Part shown: positions 11,629 through 21,399 of the stretch, piece by piece
Layout: every line of letters starts with the position of its first letter
Position numbering within the stretch: position 1 is the stretch's first letter
Assembly: GCA_022376925.1 (NCBI GenBank)
Contig: JAIOJX010000028.1
Location: 74,427,001 to 74,491,000 of the forward strand
Source of the DNA: Tragulus kanchil
Taxonomy: Eukaryota; Chordata; Mammalia; Artiodactyla; Tragulidae
DNA length: 64,000 nucleotides
Direction of reading: 5' to 3'
The notes under the pieces: generated by a model
The model's database searches: none
What the model was told of the DNA's origin: nothing
Seen by the model: only the letters and a program-made list of their open reading frames with translations
Program-made: the position numbers and the translations under genes

Positions 11629-11712
11629 AAATGCATTTTGTGTCTGATATACACGTAGAGCAGTTTTAAAATACTAATTATTTGGAAGAGGCTCCAAAAG
11701 ATTTTAGGAAGC

Positions 11713-11845
11713 ATCTATTGTAAACTAGCACTGTGCTGGCAATTTCCACGATGATCCTCTGAGGTAGGTTGCACTTATTCTTTTGATACCCCTAAAGAAC
11801 TGAGGCTTCTTGAGGCTTTGTGACTTGCCAGAGGCCACAATGATT
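11713..11845 (-). mobile_element. MIR-type SINE fossil (copy B)
   Basis: D3 copy of the MIR at 10590-10722. Confidence 0.7.
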
Positions 11846-11848
11846 GTT

Positions 11849-12050
11849 GGCTTCCCTGGTGGCTCAAATGGTGAAGAGTCTGCCTGCAATGCCGGAGACC
11901 CAGGTCCAATCGCTGGGTCAGGAATATCCCCTGGAGAAGGAAGCAGCAACCCACTCCAGTACTCTTGCCTGAGAAATCCCATGGCAGAGGAGCCTGGTGG
12001 GCTACAGTCCATGGGGTTGCAAAGAGTCGGACATGACTGAGTAACTAACA
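11849..12050 (+). mobile_element. Bov-tA SINE (downstream partner of D3)
   Basis: Complete sense element: head GGCTTCCCTGGTGGCTCAAA, body CCACTCCAGTACTCTTGCC, tail GGACATGACTGAGTAACTAA. The flanks CACAATGATTGT (11837-11848) and CACAATGACTGT (12051-12062) form a 12-bp target-site duplication with one mismatch. It supplies the 5' half of the chimeric SINE at 10726. Confidence 0.92.
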
Positions 12051-12062
12051 CACAATGACTGT

Positions 12063-12860
12063 AAATGAAGAAACAGAGACTAATGCATCAAAGGAATCCC
12101 CAGTTAGTCCTCTGAATTGAAATCCGAATGAAAAGAATCTGAGATCTAAGTTTCTTCTACACTAACTTTTGCTAGTCCTCCCATGTGGCCCAGGAATAAA
12201 TGTTGAAGATAGGTCAGGAGTGATAGGCAGCTGTGGGCATGCCAGAAACACTGCCACACCAGCTAGGCACAGGCAACATCCCCTAGGAACTCAGAGAGGA
12301 GCAGGAAGAGGGACTGTCCTTTCTCCAAAAAGCTTTGGCTCAGAGATTTAAAGAAAGCATAAGAAACATGAAAAGAAAACCCATTCACCCTGCCACACCT
12401 AGCCACTAGCTTGCTAGCACCTTGTTCTTTGTTCTTGTGACTTTCACAGAAGATGAAGTATTTCTCGCCTCTTAACTTCACATATGCTTCCCAGAAGCCC
12501 CCCAGGTTTCCTGGAATTTTTATGAAGAATTCTAGATATTCCAGCAATAATGCTCAGACACCAAGCTTTGACTGATAGAGAGCAGACATACCATGTTAGG
12601 TACACGGATGTAGAGGGCCTTTCCCTCTGCTTTCTTTTGTGCTTTCTTCCAGTGAAACTGTCCCATAATTTGTTTTGATTTATTAATCATGATCGTATTT
12701 CCCTTCTCAGAAATATCATTTGGAAGACAAAAAAGGTAATGGACAGCCATCCCTGGTATTTTGTTAGTTTTCCTCAGCTTTTGCTTTTGAGCAATCTGCT
12801 CTATTTCTTAGGCACTCTTGTGTCAGCAAAGAAAATTATGGACATTTTAGCACAGAATAT
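12063..12860. other. Unassigned single-copy stretch
   Basis: No gene or repeat that I can name. Short open frames on both strands lack recognisable domains. Confidence 0.45.

Positions 12861-12899
<39 letters not shown>
12861..12899. repeat. (TG)n microsatellite
   Basis: About 18 uninterrupted TG units, probably length-polymorphic. The Cys-Val repeat seen on translation is an artefact of this tract. Confidence 0.97.
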
Positions 12900-12902
<3 letters not shown>

Positions 12903-12992
12903 TCCAGTGCATGCGCACAGGAGGTGGCTTTTATTAGGGATTTTTTTTTTTGCCTTTCCAAATTTTCTGATTCACTTTTCAAACAAATTTCT

Positions 12993-13263
12993 TCTTCTTC
13001 TTTTTTTAATGTTATTTTTGGCTGTGCTGGATCTTCATGGCTGCACTTAGGCTTTCTTCTTTAAGCCAGGACAGTCCATGGGCTTCTCACTGGGGTGGGT
13101 TCTTTTGTGGCAGAGAACAGGCTCTAGGCACATGGGCTTCAGTAGTTGTGGGACACAGGTTTAGTTGCCCTAAGGCATGTGAGACCTTCCTGGAGCAGGG
13201 ATCGAACCCTTGTCCCCTGCGTTGGCAGGCAGATTCTTAACCACCGGACCACCAGGGAAGCCC
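12993..13263 (-). mobile_element. CHR-type tRNA-derived SINE
   Basis: Antisense element. The right end reads CCACCAGGGAAGCCC (complement of GGGCTTCCCTGGTGG) and contains ATCGAACCC, the complement of a B box. The T-rich tail is at 12993-13018. Perfect 14-bp direct repeats TCAAACAAATTTCT flank it (12979-12992 and 13264-13277), a clear target-site duplication. The body differs from Bov-tA and matches the CHR class shared by ruminants and cetaceans. Confidence 0.88.
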
Positions 13264-13372
13264 TCAAACAAATTTCTAAAGTAATGCTTCCAACTTTTGA
13301 TCCTGACATTTCCTTAAATTTTTAAAATCAATTTTATTGGAGTATGGTGGCTTTACAATGTTGCGTTAGCTT

Positions 13373-13591
13373 TTGTGTGCATGCCAAGTCGCTTCAGTCC
13401 TGTCTGACTTTGCAACACCATGGACTGTACCTGGTCCTCCTCTGTCCATGGGATTCTTCAGGCAAGAGTACTGGAGTGGGTTGCCATGCGCTCCTCCAGG
13501 AGATCTTCCCAACCCAAGAATCAAACCTGTGTCTCCTGTGGTTCCTGCATTGCAGTTGTATTCTTTATTGTTTAGCCACCAGGGAAGCCCC
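13373..13591 (-). mobile_element. Bov-tA SINE
   Basis: Antisense copy: 'aagtcgcttcagtcctgtct', 'ccatgggattcttcaggcaa', and the right end 'ccaccagggaagccc'. It sits inside the old L1 and is moderately diverged. Confidence 0.88.
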
Positions 13592-13731
13592 TGTGGTAGC
13601 TTCTACTGCACAGCAAAATGAACCAGGGAATATATGTATATTCCCTCCCTCTTGGAATTCCCTCCCATTTAGGTCACCACAGTGCGTTAAGTAGAGTTCT
13701 CTGTGCTATATAACACGTTCCACTCAGCTGC

Positions 13732-14057
13732 ATTTATTTATTTATTTATTTATTTATTTTGGGCAGGGATCGGGTTGGGGAAGGGGGGGAGCAGGCGGGC
13801 CACTTCTATTGGTCTTTCGTTTCTCTATGTTCATCCGTCTTTGTTCTTTGGCTCCTGCCGGCCTCCCATCGCGGTGGCGTCTGTCATTGCAGAGCGCTGG
13901 CTCTGGGCGCATGTGCTCCAGAGCTCTGGCTCGGTAATTGGACATATCGGTCCAGCCGCTCCGCGGCACGTGGGATCTTCCCAGGCCAGGGCTCGAACTG
14001 GCGCCCCCTGCAATGCAAGGCGGTGTCCTTACCCACTGGACCACCAGGGGAAGCCCC
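13732..14057 (-). mobile_element. tRNA-headed SINE of an unusual family (copy 1)
   Basis: Antisense element of about 326 bp. The (TTTA)n tail is at 13732-13760. The body includes the complement of AAGAACAAAGACGGATGAAC, and the tRNA-like head at the right end contains GGCTCGAACT (B-box complement, about 13989). Short flanks AGCTGC (13726-13731 and 14058-14063) may be the target-site duplication. Two further copies lie at 21102 and 62074. The body matches neither BovA nor the CHR body of the element at 20677. Confidence 0.82.
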
Positions 14058-14459
14058 AGCTGCGTCTTTTTAACACAGTATCAATAGTGTTTATGTGTCA
14101 CTTCTACCCATTTCCCCCCACCCCTTTCCCCTTGGTTAGCCATATACTTGTTTCATATATCTGTGTCTCTATTTTTGCCTTGCAAATTAGGTCATCATAC
14201 CATTTTTCTAGAGTCCACATATATGCATTGTTTATGGTATTTGTTTTTCTCTTTCTGGCTTACTGTACTTGATATGACACTCTCTAGGTTCATCCACGTG
14301 TCTACAAATGACCCAATTTCATTCCTTTTGATGGTTGAGTAATATTCCACTATATATATATGTGCCACATCTTCTTTATCTGTTCCTCTGTTGATGAACA
14401 TTTAGGTTGCTTCCATGTCCTGGCTATTGTAAATAGTGCTAGCACAAAGTATTTTTTTT

Positions 14460-15071
14460 TAATGTGTATCCAAGTTAATCAGGGCCCACTCCTAACATCT
14501 GCAATGCTTTGGGCAAAAGTACAAATGTAGGTTCTCATGCCATATATTTGAGTTTATAAAAGTTACTGTACGTCTACCTTAGCAAACGTACAAATACATT
14601 CATAGTAACCTGAAAGGCCATGATCATATTTGGAGTTCTCTACTCCTTGAAGTGCTGCATAAGAACACGGAGACACAAGGAGGTCAGCCTACCCTGACTC
14701 ATTTTCTCCCACCTCTAGTTCAGTCGTGGGCCATGAGCTGTGAGAGATTTCACAGCCAGGCATATGAACACCCCACCTACACAGCCAAATCCGTCCACAG
14801 CCCCCAGCAAACAGCTGCTCCCTGGCCCCCTGTTGGACCTAGAGGTGTACACCCCAGGAGGACAGTCTACCTGAGGAGTCTGAGCCCTGAGAAAAAGGCT
14901 ACGGAGTCACTAGGAAGAGTTCAAGATCATCTGGTGGAGAACTCTAGGGTCTTATGCACTCAAAGCATGATCTAGAAGGGAGTGGGCTCTGGGCAGCCCA
15001 ATCCCTGAGCCCTTACTCCCACAACCAATGGATGTGGAAGCACCAGGAAGGTCAGGCCAGAGGCCCTTCTT
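14460..15071. other. Non-coding stretch, part of the triplicated segment
   Basis: No known gene or repeat recognised. A 107-codon open frame at 14652-14975 recurs unchanged at 15802-16125 and 16915-17238. That identity only reflects copying of the DNA. It has no family resemblance or initiation context that would support coding. Confidence 0.5.
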
Positions 15072-15206
15072 AGCTCTGGCTCGGTAATTGGACATATCGG
15101 TCCAGCCGCTCCGCGGCACGTGGGATCTTCCCAGGCCAGGGCTCGAACTGGCGCCCCCTGCAATGCAAGGCGGTGTCCTTACCCACTGGACCACCAGGGG
15201 AAGCCC
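15072..15206 (-). mobile_element. Partial copy of the unusual tRNA-headed SINE
   Basis: Head-proximal fragment of the 13732-14057 element, created by the D4 breakpoint and not by a new insertion. It lacks the tail and half of the body. Confidence 0.9.
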
Positions 15207-15600
15207 CAGCTGCGTCTTTTTAACACAGTATCAATAGTGTTTATGTGTCACTTCTACCCATTTCCCCCCACCCCTTTCCCCTTGGTTAGCCATATACTTG
15301 TTTCATACATCTGTGTCTCTATTTTTGCCTTGCAAATTAGGTCATCATACCATTTTTCTAGAGTCCACATATATGCATTGTTTATGGTATTTGTTTTTCT
15401 CTTTCTGGCTTACTGTACTTGATATGACACTCTCTAGGTTCATCCACGTGTCTACAAATGACCCAATTTCATTCCTTTTGATGGTTGAGTAATATTCCAC
15501 TATATATATATGTGCCACATCTTCTTTATCTGTTCCTCTGTTGATGAACATTTAGGTTGCTTCCATGTCCTGGCTATTGTAAATAGTGCTAGCACAAAGT
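15207..15600 (-). mobile_element. Old L1 3' end (D4 copy)
   Basis: Second copy of the L1 sequence at 14058-14450, carried by D4. Confidence 0.82.
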
Positions 15601-15754
15601 ATTTTTTTTTTATGTGTATCCAAGTTAATCAGGGCCCACTCCTAACATCTGCAATGCTTTGGGCAAAAGTACAAATGTAGGTTCTCATGCCATATATTTG
15701 AGTTTATAAAAGTTACTGTACGTCTACCTTAGCAAACGTACAAATACATTCATA

Positions 15755-17953
15755 GTAACCTGAAAGGCCATGATCATATTTGGAGTTCTCTACTCCTTGA
15801 AGTGCTGCATAAGAACACGGAGACACAAGGAGGTCAGCCTACCCTGACTCATTTTCTCCCACCTCTAGTTCAGTCGTGGGCCATGAGCTGTGAGAGATTT
15901 CACAGCCAGGCATATGAACACCCCACCTACACAGCCAAATCCGTCCACAGCCCCCAGCAAACAGCTGCTCCCTGGCCCCCTGTTGGACCTAGAGGTGTAC
16001 ACCCCAGGAGGACAGTCTACCTGAGGAGTCTGAGCCCTGAGAAAAAGGCTACGGAGTCACTAGGAAGAGTTCAAGATCATCTGGTGGAGAACTCTAGGGT
16101 CTTATGCACTCAAAGCATGATCTAGAAGGGAGTGGGCTCTGGGCAGCCCAATCCCTGAGCCCCTTACTCCCACAACCAATGGATGTGGAAGCACCAGGAA
16201 GGTCAGGCCAGAGGCCCTTCTTGGCCTGATCTAAGTAGTACTTGGACTTAAGGTTCCCTTTGTTGTAATGGATAAGTGAGAATTAACCTTATATTGGACA
16301 CATTTTATCCATAGCTTCCAAGTAACAGTGAAAGAAGAATCACAGAAGAATATTTAGAACTAGAGGTTCAAGATCCATTGTTTCTCATAAGGAAATCATC
16401 TGTACCACAATAACACTGAGGATTATGCAATTTGCTCTTTGAATTGCAAACATAGTCATATGATTTCCTGTTCTAGTTTCTGTGGTCCAAAGCCAATGAA
16501 GAAACAGAATCTGTTAAATATTTGAAAGGAGGTGTCATTAACAATGGATTATTATCTAACATAGAAATAACTTTAATTAAGAGGAAGGAATACAAGCACG
16601 TTGTCATAAATTTCCTTAGAGGATGAAACAAGCAAGAACCAGAGAAATGTACTTGGGGAGATAGGAGGGAGGGGAGAGAGGGTTCCCAGGGTTTACATTC
16701 GTTTCAAGTGAGGTACACGGTGCTTCTCCTGCCTAAGGCCCTGGATCTGCTCCTGCCTCTGTCGGTAATGGTAACAACAAAACAAAACAGCTTACGTAAC
16801 ACTCTGTGCTCAATATTATTCTAAGCACTTTACCTATTTTACTTTTAAAATTTACATATTACATTCAGTAACCTGAAAGGCCATGATCATATTTGGAGTT
16901 CTCTACTCCTTGAAGTGCTGCATAAGAACACGGAGACACAAGGAGGTCAGCCTACCCTGACTCATTTTCTCCCACCTCTAGTTCAGTCGTGGGCCATGAG
17001 CTGTGAGAGATTTCACAGCCAGGCATATGAACACCCCACCTACACAGCCAAATCCGTCCACAGCCCCCAGCAAACAGCTGCTCCCTGGCCCCCTGTTGGA
17101 CCTAGAGGTGTACACCCCAGGAGGACAGTCTACCTGAGGAGTCTGAGCCCTGAGAAAAAGGCTACGGAGTCACTAGGAAGAGTTCAAGATCATCTGGTGG
17201 AGAACTCTAGGGTCTTATGCACTCAAAGCATGATCTAGAAGGGAGTGGGCTCTGGGCAGCCCAATCCCTGACCCCCTTACTCCCACAACCAATGGATGTG
17301 GAAGCACCAGGAAGGTCAGGCCAGAGGCCCTTCTTGGCCTGATCTAAGTAGTACTTGGACTTAAGGTTCCCTTTGTTGTAATGGATAAGTGAGAATTAAC
17401 CTTATATTGGACACATTTTATCCATAGCTTCCAAGTAACAGTGAAAGAAGAATCACAGAAGAATATTTAGAACTAGAGGTTCAAGATCCATTGTTTCTCA
17501 TAAGGAAATCATCTGTACCACAATAACACTGAGGATTATGCAATTTGCTCTTTGAATTGCAAACATAGTCATATGATTTCCTGTTCTAGTTTCTGTGGTC
17601 CAAAGCCAATGAAGAAACAGAATCTGTTAAATATTTGAAAGGAGGTGTCATTAACAATGGATTATTATCTAACATAGAAATAACTTTAATTAAGAGGAAG
17701 GAATACAAGCACGTTGTCATAAATTTCCTTAGAGGATGAAACAAGCAAGAACCAGAGAAATGTACTTGGGGAGATAGGAGGGAGGGGAGAGAGGGTTCCC
17801 AGGGTTTACATTCGTTTCAAGTGAGGTACACGGTGCTTCTCCTGCCTAAGGCCCTGGATCTGCTCCTGCCTCTGTCGGTAATGGTAACAACAAAACAAAA
17901 CAGCTTACGTAACACTCTGTGCTCAATATTATTCTAAGCACTTTACCTATTTT
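15755..17953. repeat. Tandem duplication D5 overlapping D4
   Basis: Copy A is 15755-16867 and copy B 16868-17953 (spacing 1,113 bp). The last 27 bp of copy A (16841-16867) do not match the sequence after copy B. They look like a shortened, rearranged version of the flank at 17954-18005, ending in ACATTCA, which is also present just before copy A. With D4 this gives three copies of the segment 14605-15071. Confidence 0.95.
16785..16840 (-). mobile_element. MIR-type SINE fragment (D5 copy A)
   Basis: Truncated first copy of the MIR at 17895-18115; the D5 junction cuts it off. Confidence 0.65.
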
Positions 17954-18115
17954 TACTTATTTAATATACACAAAAGCCTTATGAGGTAGCTATTATTACA
18001 TTCATTTTTTATAGGAGGAAAGTGAGTATGCCTTTGAGTTGAGGGAAAAAATAAGCCTTACCCAAGGGCATGCAGGTAATTAAGATGCGGCACTAAAGTC
18101 TCTGCACTAGCAACA
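17895..18115 (-). mobile_element. MIR-type SINE fossil
   Basis: 'Ttctaagcactttacctatt', 'ccttatgaggtagctattat', 'tacccaagggcatgcaggta' follow the antisense MIR consensus over most of its length. Confidence 0.78.
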
Positions 18116-18378
18116 TATTCTCCTGCTTCTTGGGACATTCCACCACCCAGAAACTGGCCGGCTCGGCCATTTCTTACCCTCTGCTCGGCCCTGCTTTACC
18201 AAGCAACCATGCATTTGCCCCTAGTAGCTGGAGGTTTAACCTGGAAGAGTGGGTGTCTCTTTGGCTATTCTGGGACTTTCTGCTTCAGATGGAATGAGAA
18301 TGGCCTCCCATGGTCATCACCATGAAGTGCAATGTGGAACCAAGGATTTGGTTTTAAGCTCTCTTCAGTTTGTGTATT

Positions 18379-18590
18379 GGGCTTACCTGGTGACTTGGTG
18401 GTAAAGAATCCCCCTACCAATCGAGGAAACACACATTTGATCCTTGGGTCAGGTAGATCCCCTGGAGAGTGAAATGGCAGCCCACTAGAGTATTCTTGCT
18501 TGGGAAATTCCATGGACTCAGAAGCCTGGTGGACTCCAGTCCATACAGTCACAAAAGAGACAGACACAACTTAGCCACTAAACAACAATG
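18379..18590 (+). mobile_element. Bov-tA SINE (D6 copy A)
   Basis: Diverged sense element starting GGGCTTACCTGGTGACTTGG, with body 'agagtattcttgcttgggaa' and tail 'gacacaacttagccacta'. Confidence 0.85.
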
Positions 18591-18779
18591 GTTTTTTACT
18601 GATACTAAAATTATTAAAGTCATTTTAAAAATGAATCACTGAATAGTGCATCATTTAAAAAAAGGAAGAAGTCAAGGAAATCATAACAGTCCCCAAATTC
18701 TCTCAACAGCTAATGGAAATTTTTTAAAAAGAACTTTGTATATTAACATTGTATTTATTCTTGTATTTAAGGTTCACAA

Positions 18780-18880
18780 AAGATCAGGGACCGTGTCTCA
18801 CTTTTCTTTATTTTCAGTTCTTATTAGATAGAGTACCTTACATACAAGAAGTGTTCAGAAGCTTTTAAACAAATAAAGTT
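18780..18880 (+). mobile_element. L2-like LINE 3' fragment (D6 copy A)
   Basis: 'Gatcagggaccgtgtctcac' followed by 'agagtaccttacatacaaga' resembles the L2 3' end (GGCAGGGACCTTGTCT). The D6 copy lies at 19865-19965. Confidence 0.5.
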
Positions 18881-18901
18881 TTAAATAAATAAAGTTCAAT
18901 A

Positions 18902-19110
18902 GGCTTCCCTGGTGGCTCAGATGGTAAAGAATTTCCGTGCAATATGGAAGATCTGTGTTTCAGTCCCTGGGTTGGGAAGATACCCTGGAGAAGGAAACAC
19001 CAACCCACTCCAGTATTCTTGCCTGGAGAATTCAAAGGACAGAGGAGCCTGGCGGGCTACAGTCCAAGGGGTCGCAAGAGTGGGATATGCCTGAGCAACT
19101 TTCACTTCAC
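18902..19110 (+). mobile_element. Bov-tA SINE (D6 copy A)
   Basis: Sense element: GGCTTCCCTGGTGGCTCAGA head, 'ccactccagtattcttgcct' body, 'gcctgagcaactttcacttc' tail. TTCAATA occurs on both sides (18895-18901 and about 19114) as a possible short target-site duplication. Confidence 0.9.
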
Positions 19111-19279
19111 TTCTTCAATAATCCTGAGTTCTAATCTGGAAGCTCAATGAATATAAAGAGCAGAATAATGTTTGCATCAAAATTCAAAATTCAACCATTG
19201 TGGGTGGGCATGAATATGGAAAGTTAATGTATGCTTGAGAGTCCATTCTATATGCAAAATTCCTTTTCAAAGAAGTGAT

Positions 19280-19365
19280 ATGCTATAGTAGTTAAATGCC
19301 TAGGCCCTGGAGGCAGCCTCCAGAGTTCAAATTCTGATCCAGCTACTTACTGGCTGTGAGACTTC
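19280..19365 (+). mobile_element. MIR-type SINE 5' part (D6 copy A)
   Basis: 'Tagtagttaaatgcctaggc', 'ccagagttcaaattctgatc' and 'ttactggctgtgag' match the MIR head and core. The D6 junction truncates it; the complete element is at 20367-20640. Confidence 0.8.
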
Positions 19366-19463
19366 TGCTTCAGATGGAATGAGAGTGGCCCCCCATGGCC
19401 ATCACCATGAAGTGCAATGTGGAACCAAGGATTTGGTTTTAAGCTCTCTTCAGTTTGTGTATT

Positions 19464-19675
19464 GGGCTTACCTGGTGACTTGGTGGTAAAGAATCCCCCT
19501 ACCAATCGAGGAAACACACATTTGATCCTTGGGTCAGGTAGATCCCCTGGAGAGTGAAATGGCAGCCCACTAGAGTATTCTTGCTTGGGAAATTCCATGG
19601 ACTCAGAAGCCTGGTGGACTCCAGTCCATACAGTCACAAAAGAGACAGACACAACTTAGCCACTAAACAACAATG
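19464..19675 (+). mobile_element. Bov-tA SINE (D6 copy B)
   Basis: Second copy of the SINE at 18379-18590. Confidence 0.85.
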
Positions 19676-19864
19676 GTTTTTTACTGATACTAAAATTATT
19701 AAAGTCATTTTAAAAATGAATCACTGAATAGTGCATCATTTAAAAAAAGGAAGAAGTCAAGGAAATCATAACAGTCCCCAAATTCTCTCAACAGCTAATG
19801 GAAATTTTTTAAAAAGAACTTTGTATATTAACATTGTATTTATTCTTGTATTTAAGGTTCACAA

Positions 19865-19965
19865 AAGATCAGGGACCGTGTCTCACTTTTCTTTATTTTC
19901 AGTTCTTATTAGATAGAGTACCTTACATACAAGAAGTGTTCAGAAGCTTTTAAACAAATAAAGTT
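19865..19965 (+). mobile_element. L2-like LINE 3' fragment (D6 copy B)
   Basis: Second copy of 18780-18880. Confidence 0.5.
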
Positions 19966-19986
19966 TTAAATAAATAAAGTTCAATA

Positions 19987-20195
19987 GGCTTCCTGGTGGC
20001 TCAGATGGTAAAGTATTTCCGTGCAATATGGAAGATCTGTGTTTCAGTCCCTGGGTTGGGAAGATACCCTGGAGAAGGAAACACCAACCCACTCCAGTAT
20101 TCTTGCCTGGAGAATTCAAAGGACAGAGGAGCCTGGCGGGCTACAGTCCAAGGGGTCGCAAGAGTGGGATATGCCTGAGCAACTTTCACTTCACT
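19987..20195 (+). mobile_element. Bov-tA SINE (D6 copy B)
   Basis: Second copy of 18902-19110, with one C missing in the head (CTTCCTGG) and A to T at AAAGTATTTCC. Confidence 0.9.
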
Positions 20196-20366
20196 TCTTC
20201 AATAATCCTGAGTTCTAATCTGGAAGCTCAATGAATATAAAGAGCAGAATAATGTTTGCATCAAAATTCAAAATTCAACCATTGTGGGTGGGCATGAATA
20301 TGGAAAGTTAATGTATGCTTGAGAGTCCATTCTATATGCAAAATTCCTTTTCAAAGAAGTGATATG

Positions 20367-20640
20367 CTATAGTAGTTAAATGCCTAGGCCCTGGAGGCAG
20401 CCTCCAGAGTTCAAATTCTGATCCAGCTACTTACTGGCTGTGAGACTTCTGCATGTTATTTAAACCCTTTATGCCCAGTTTCCTACAGGTAAATAGGAAT
20501 GATTATCACTGTAGCTTCCATTTCAGAGGAAATTTTCTGAGGGTTAAACAAATTAACCCAAAATAGTCAAATACATTAATCAACATAAAATGTTTTCAGT
20601 ACTGTCTGGCAAACAGTAAGTTCTCCATGAATGTTAGTCA
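20367..20640 (+). mobile_element. MIR-type SINE, nearly full length
   Basis: Head and core as at 19280, followed by 'tgcccagtttcctacaggta', 'aaacaaattaacccaaaata' and 'ctgtctggcaaacagtaagt', giving most of the MIR consensus in order. Confidence 0.82.
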
Positions 20641-20676
20641 CCATGCCAAAGCATTCCATAGTTTAAAAACAAATAC

Positions 20677-21008
20677 GGGGCTTCCCTGGTAGCTCAGTGA
20701 CAAAGTGTCCACCTGCCAATGCAGGAGACACCGGTTCGATCCCTGATCTGGGAAGATCCCACATGCTGCGGAGCAACTAAGCTCATGAGCCGTAACTATG
20801 GAGCCTGCTCTAGAGCCTCGAAGCTGCAACTACTGAAGCCTGTGTGCTCTAGACCCGAGTTCCACAACAAGAGAAGTCACCGCAACAAGAAGCCTGCTCA
20901 CCTCAACTACAGAGTAGCTCCCACTCCCTGCAACTAGAGAAGAGCCTGCAGCAGCAGTGAAAACACAGAAAAGCCAAAAACAAACAAATAAATAAGTAAA
21001 TAAAAAGA
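20677..21008 (+). mobile_element. CHR-type tRNA-derived SINE
   Basis: Starts GGGGCTTCCCTGGTAGCTCA, with B box GGTTCGATCCC near 20733, then the GAGCAACTAAGC and CAACTACTGAAGCC blocks typical of the CHR body, and ends in an (AAAT)n-rich tail. AAATACGG occurs at both boundaries (about 20671 and 21009), consistent with a target-site duplication overlapping the element's first Gs. Confidence 0.88.
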
Positions 21009-21101
21009 AATACGGCTTCTTTCGGCACATAAAATACTCTATTTTTACGAATTGATAAAGTAAGTAACCATACTTTTCTTTATGGTTAAAAAAACAGTTA
21101 T

Positions 21102-21391
21102 CGGGCTTCCCTGGTGGTCCAGTGGGTAAGGACACCGCCTTGCAGTGCAAGGGGTGCCAGTTCGATCCCTGGCCTGGGAAGATCCTATGTGCCGCGGAGC
21201 AGCTGAACCGATGTGTCCAATTACCAAGCCGGAGCTCTGGAGCGCGTGAGCCCAGAAACAGCGCTCTGCGACAACAGAGGCCAATGTGATGGGAGGCCCA
21301 CATGGGCCAAAGAACAAAGACGGATGAAAATAGATAAATGAAAGACCAATAGAAGTGGCTTGCCTGTCCCCCTCCAAAAAAAAAATAAAAA
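21102..21391 (+). mobile_element. tRNA-headed SINE of an unusual family (copy 2)
   Basis: Sense element with head CTTCCCTGGTGGTCCAGTGG, B box AGTTCGATCCC near 21159, then a body with GTGTCCAATTACCAAGCC and AAGAACAAAGACGGATGAAA, and an A-rich tail. Flanks ACAGTTAT (about 21094) and ACCAGTTAT (about 21395) suggest an imperfect target-site duplication. This copy is more diverged than the one at 62074. Confidence 0.85.
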
Positions 21392-21399
21392 ACACCAGT

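Larger units (their letters stand above)
9673..11922. repeat. Tandem duplication D3 with breakpoints in two SINEs
   Basis: Copy A is 9673-10797 and copy B 10798-11922 (unit about 1,125 bp). Copy A begins inside the upstream Bov-tA and ends inside a second Bov-tA, making a chimeric SINE at 10726-10862. The join is not at equivalent SINE positions: about 63 bp of the central BovA body is skipped between GGGTCAGG and CCTGGCGGG. Copies differ by a few single-base changes and homopolymer indels (for example near 10428/11550 and 10746/11869). Confidence 0.95.
13310..14450 (-). mobile_element. Old L1 3' end interrupted by two SINEs
   Basis: Blocks such as 'ttttattggagtatggtggc', 'tatggtatttgtttttctct', 'ggttgagtaatattccacta' and 'ttgatgaacatttaggttgc' are the antisense 3' part of a mammalian L1 (end of ORF2 plus 3' UTR). 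Two SINEs (13373-13591 and 13732-14057) were later inserted, leaving L1 on either side. No intact reading frame remains. The part after 13922 is repeated by D4. Confidence 0.82.
13922..16222. repeat. Tandem duplication D4 (unit about 1,150 bp)
   Basis: Copy A is 13922-15071 and copy B 15072-16222. The left breakpoint lies inside the SINE at 13732-14057, so copy B begins with a partial SINE (15072-15206). Copies differ at a few positions (14158 T versus 15308 C; one extra C near 16160). Copy B overlaps the first unit of D5, so part of the sequence is present three times. Confidence 0.96.
18281..20452. repeat. Tandem duplication D6 (unit 1,085 bp)
   Basis: Copy A is 18281-19365 and copy B 19366-20452. 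TCTGC at both breakpoints gives short homology with no inserted bases. The copies differ by several substitutions clustered near the start (18299, 18305 and 18313 region versus 19384-19398) and one C deletion (18907 versus 19991). This unit contains two Bov-tA SINEs and part of a MIR. Confidence 0.96.

Noticed and set aside
9673..11922. SINE-SINE recombination as the general cause of the duplications
   Set aside because: Only D3 has both breakpoints in SINEs of one family, and even there the join is out of register. The other sixteen have breakpoints in unrelated or unique sequence.
12739..13050. 103-codon frame with Cys-Val repeats
   Set aside because: The repeat is the (TG)n microsatellite, and the remainder is antisense SINE tail.
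14652..17238. A 107-codon frame present three times, which could look like a small gene family
   Set aside because: The three copies are the same DNA carried by D4/D5. Identity extends equally through non-coding flanks, so there is no sign of selection on the protein.
13922..17953. Repeated blocks as a possible CRISPR array or satellite
   Set aside because: Units are about 1.1 kb, two or three copies, with no short repeat-spacer pattern. The different duplications share no common sequence, so neither CRISPR nor satellite DNA fits.
20700..21180. tRNA-like segments with B-box sequences (also at 13989 and 62133)
   Set aside because: They are the tRNA-derived heads of SINEs. Cloverleaf pairing is not maintained and each is followed by a SINE body and A-rich tail.
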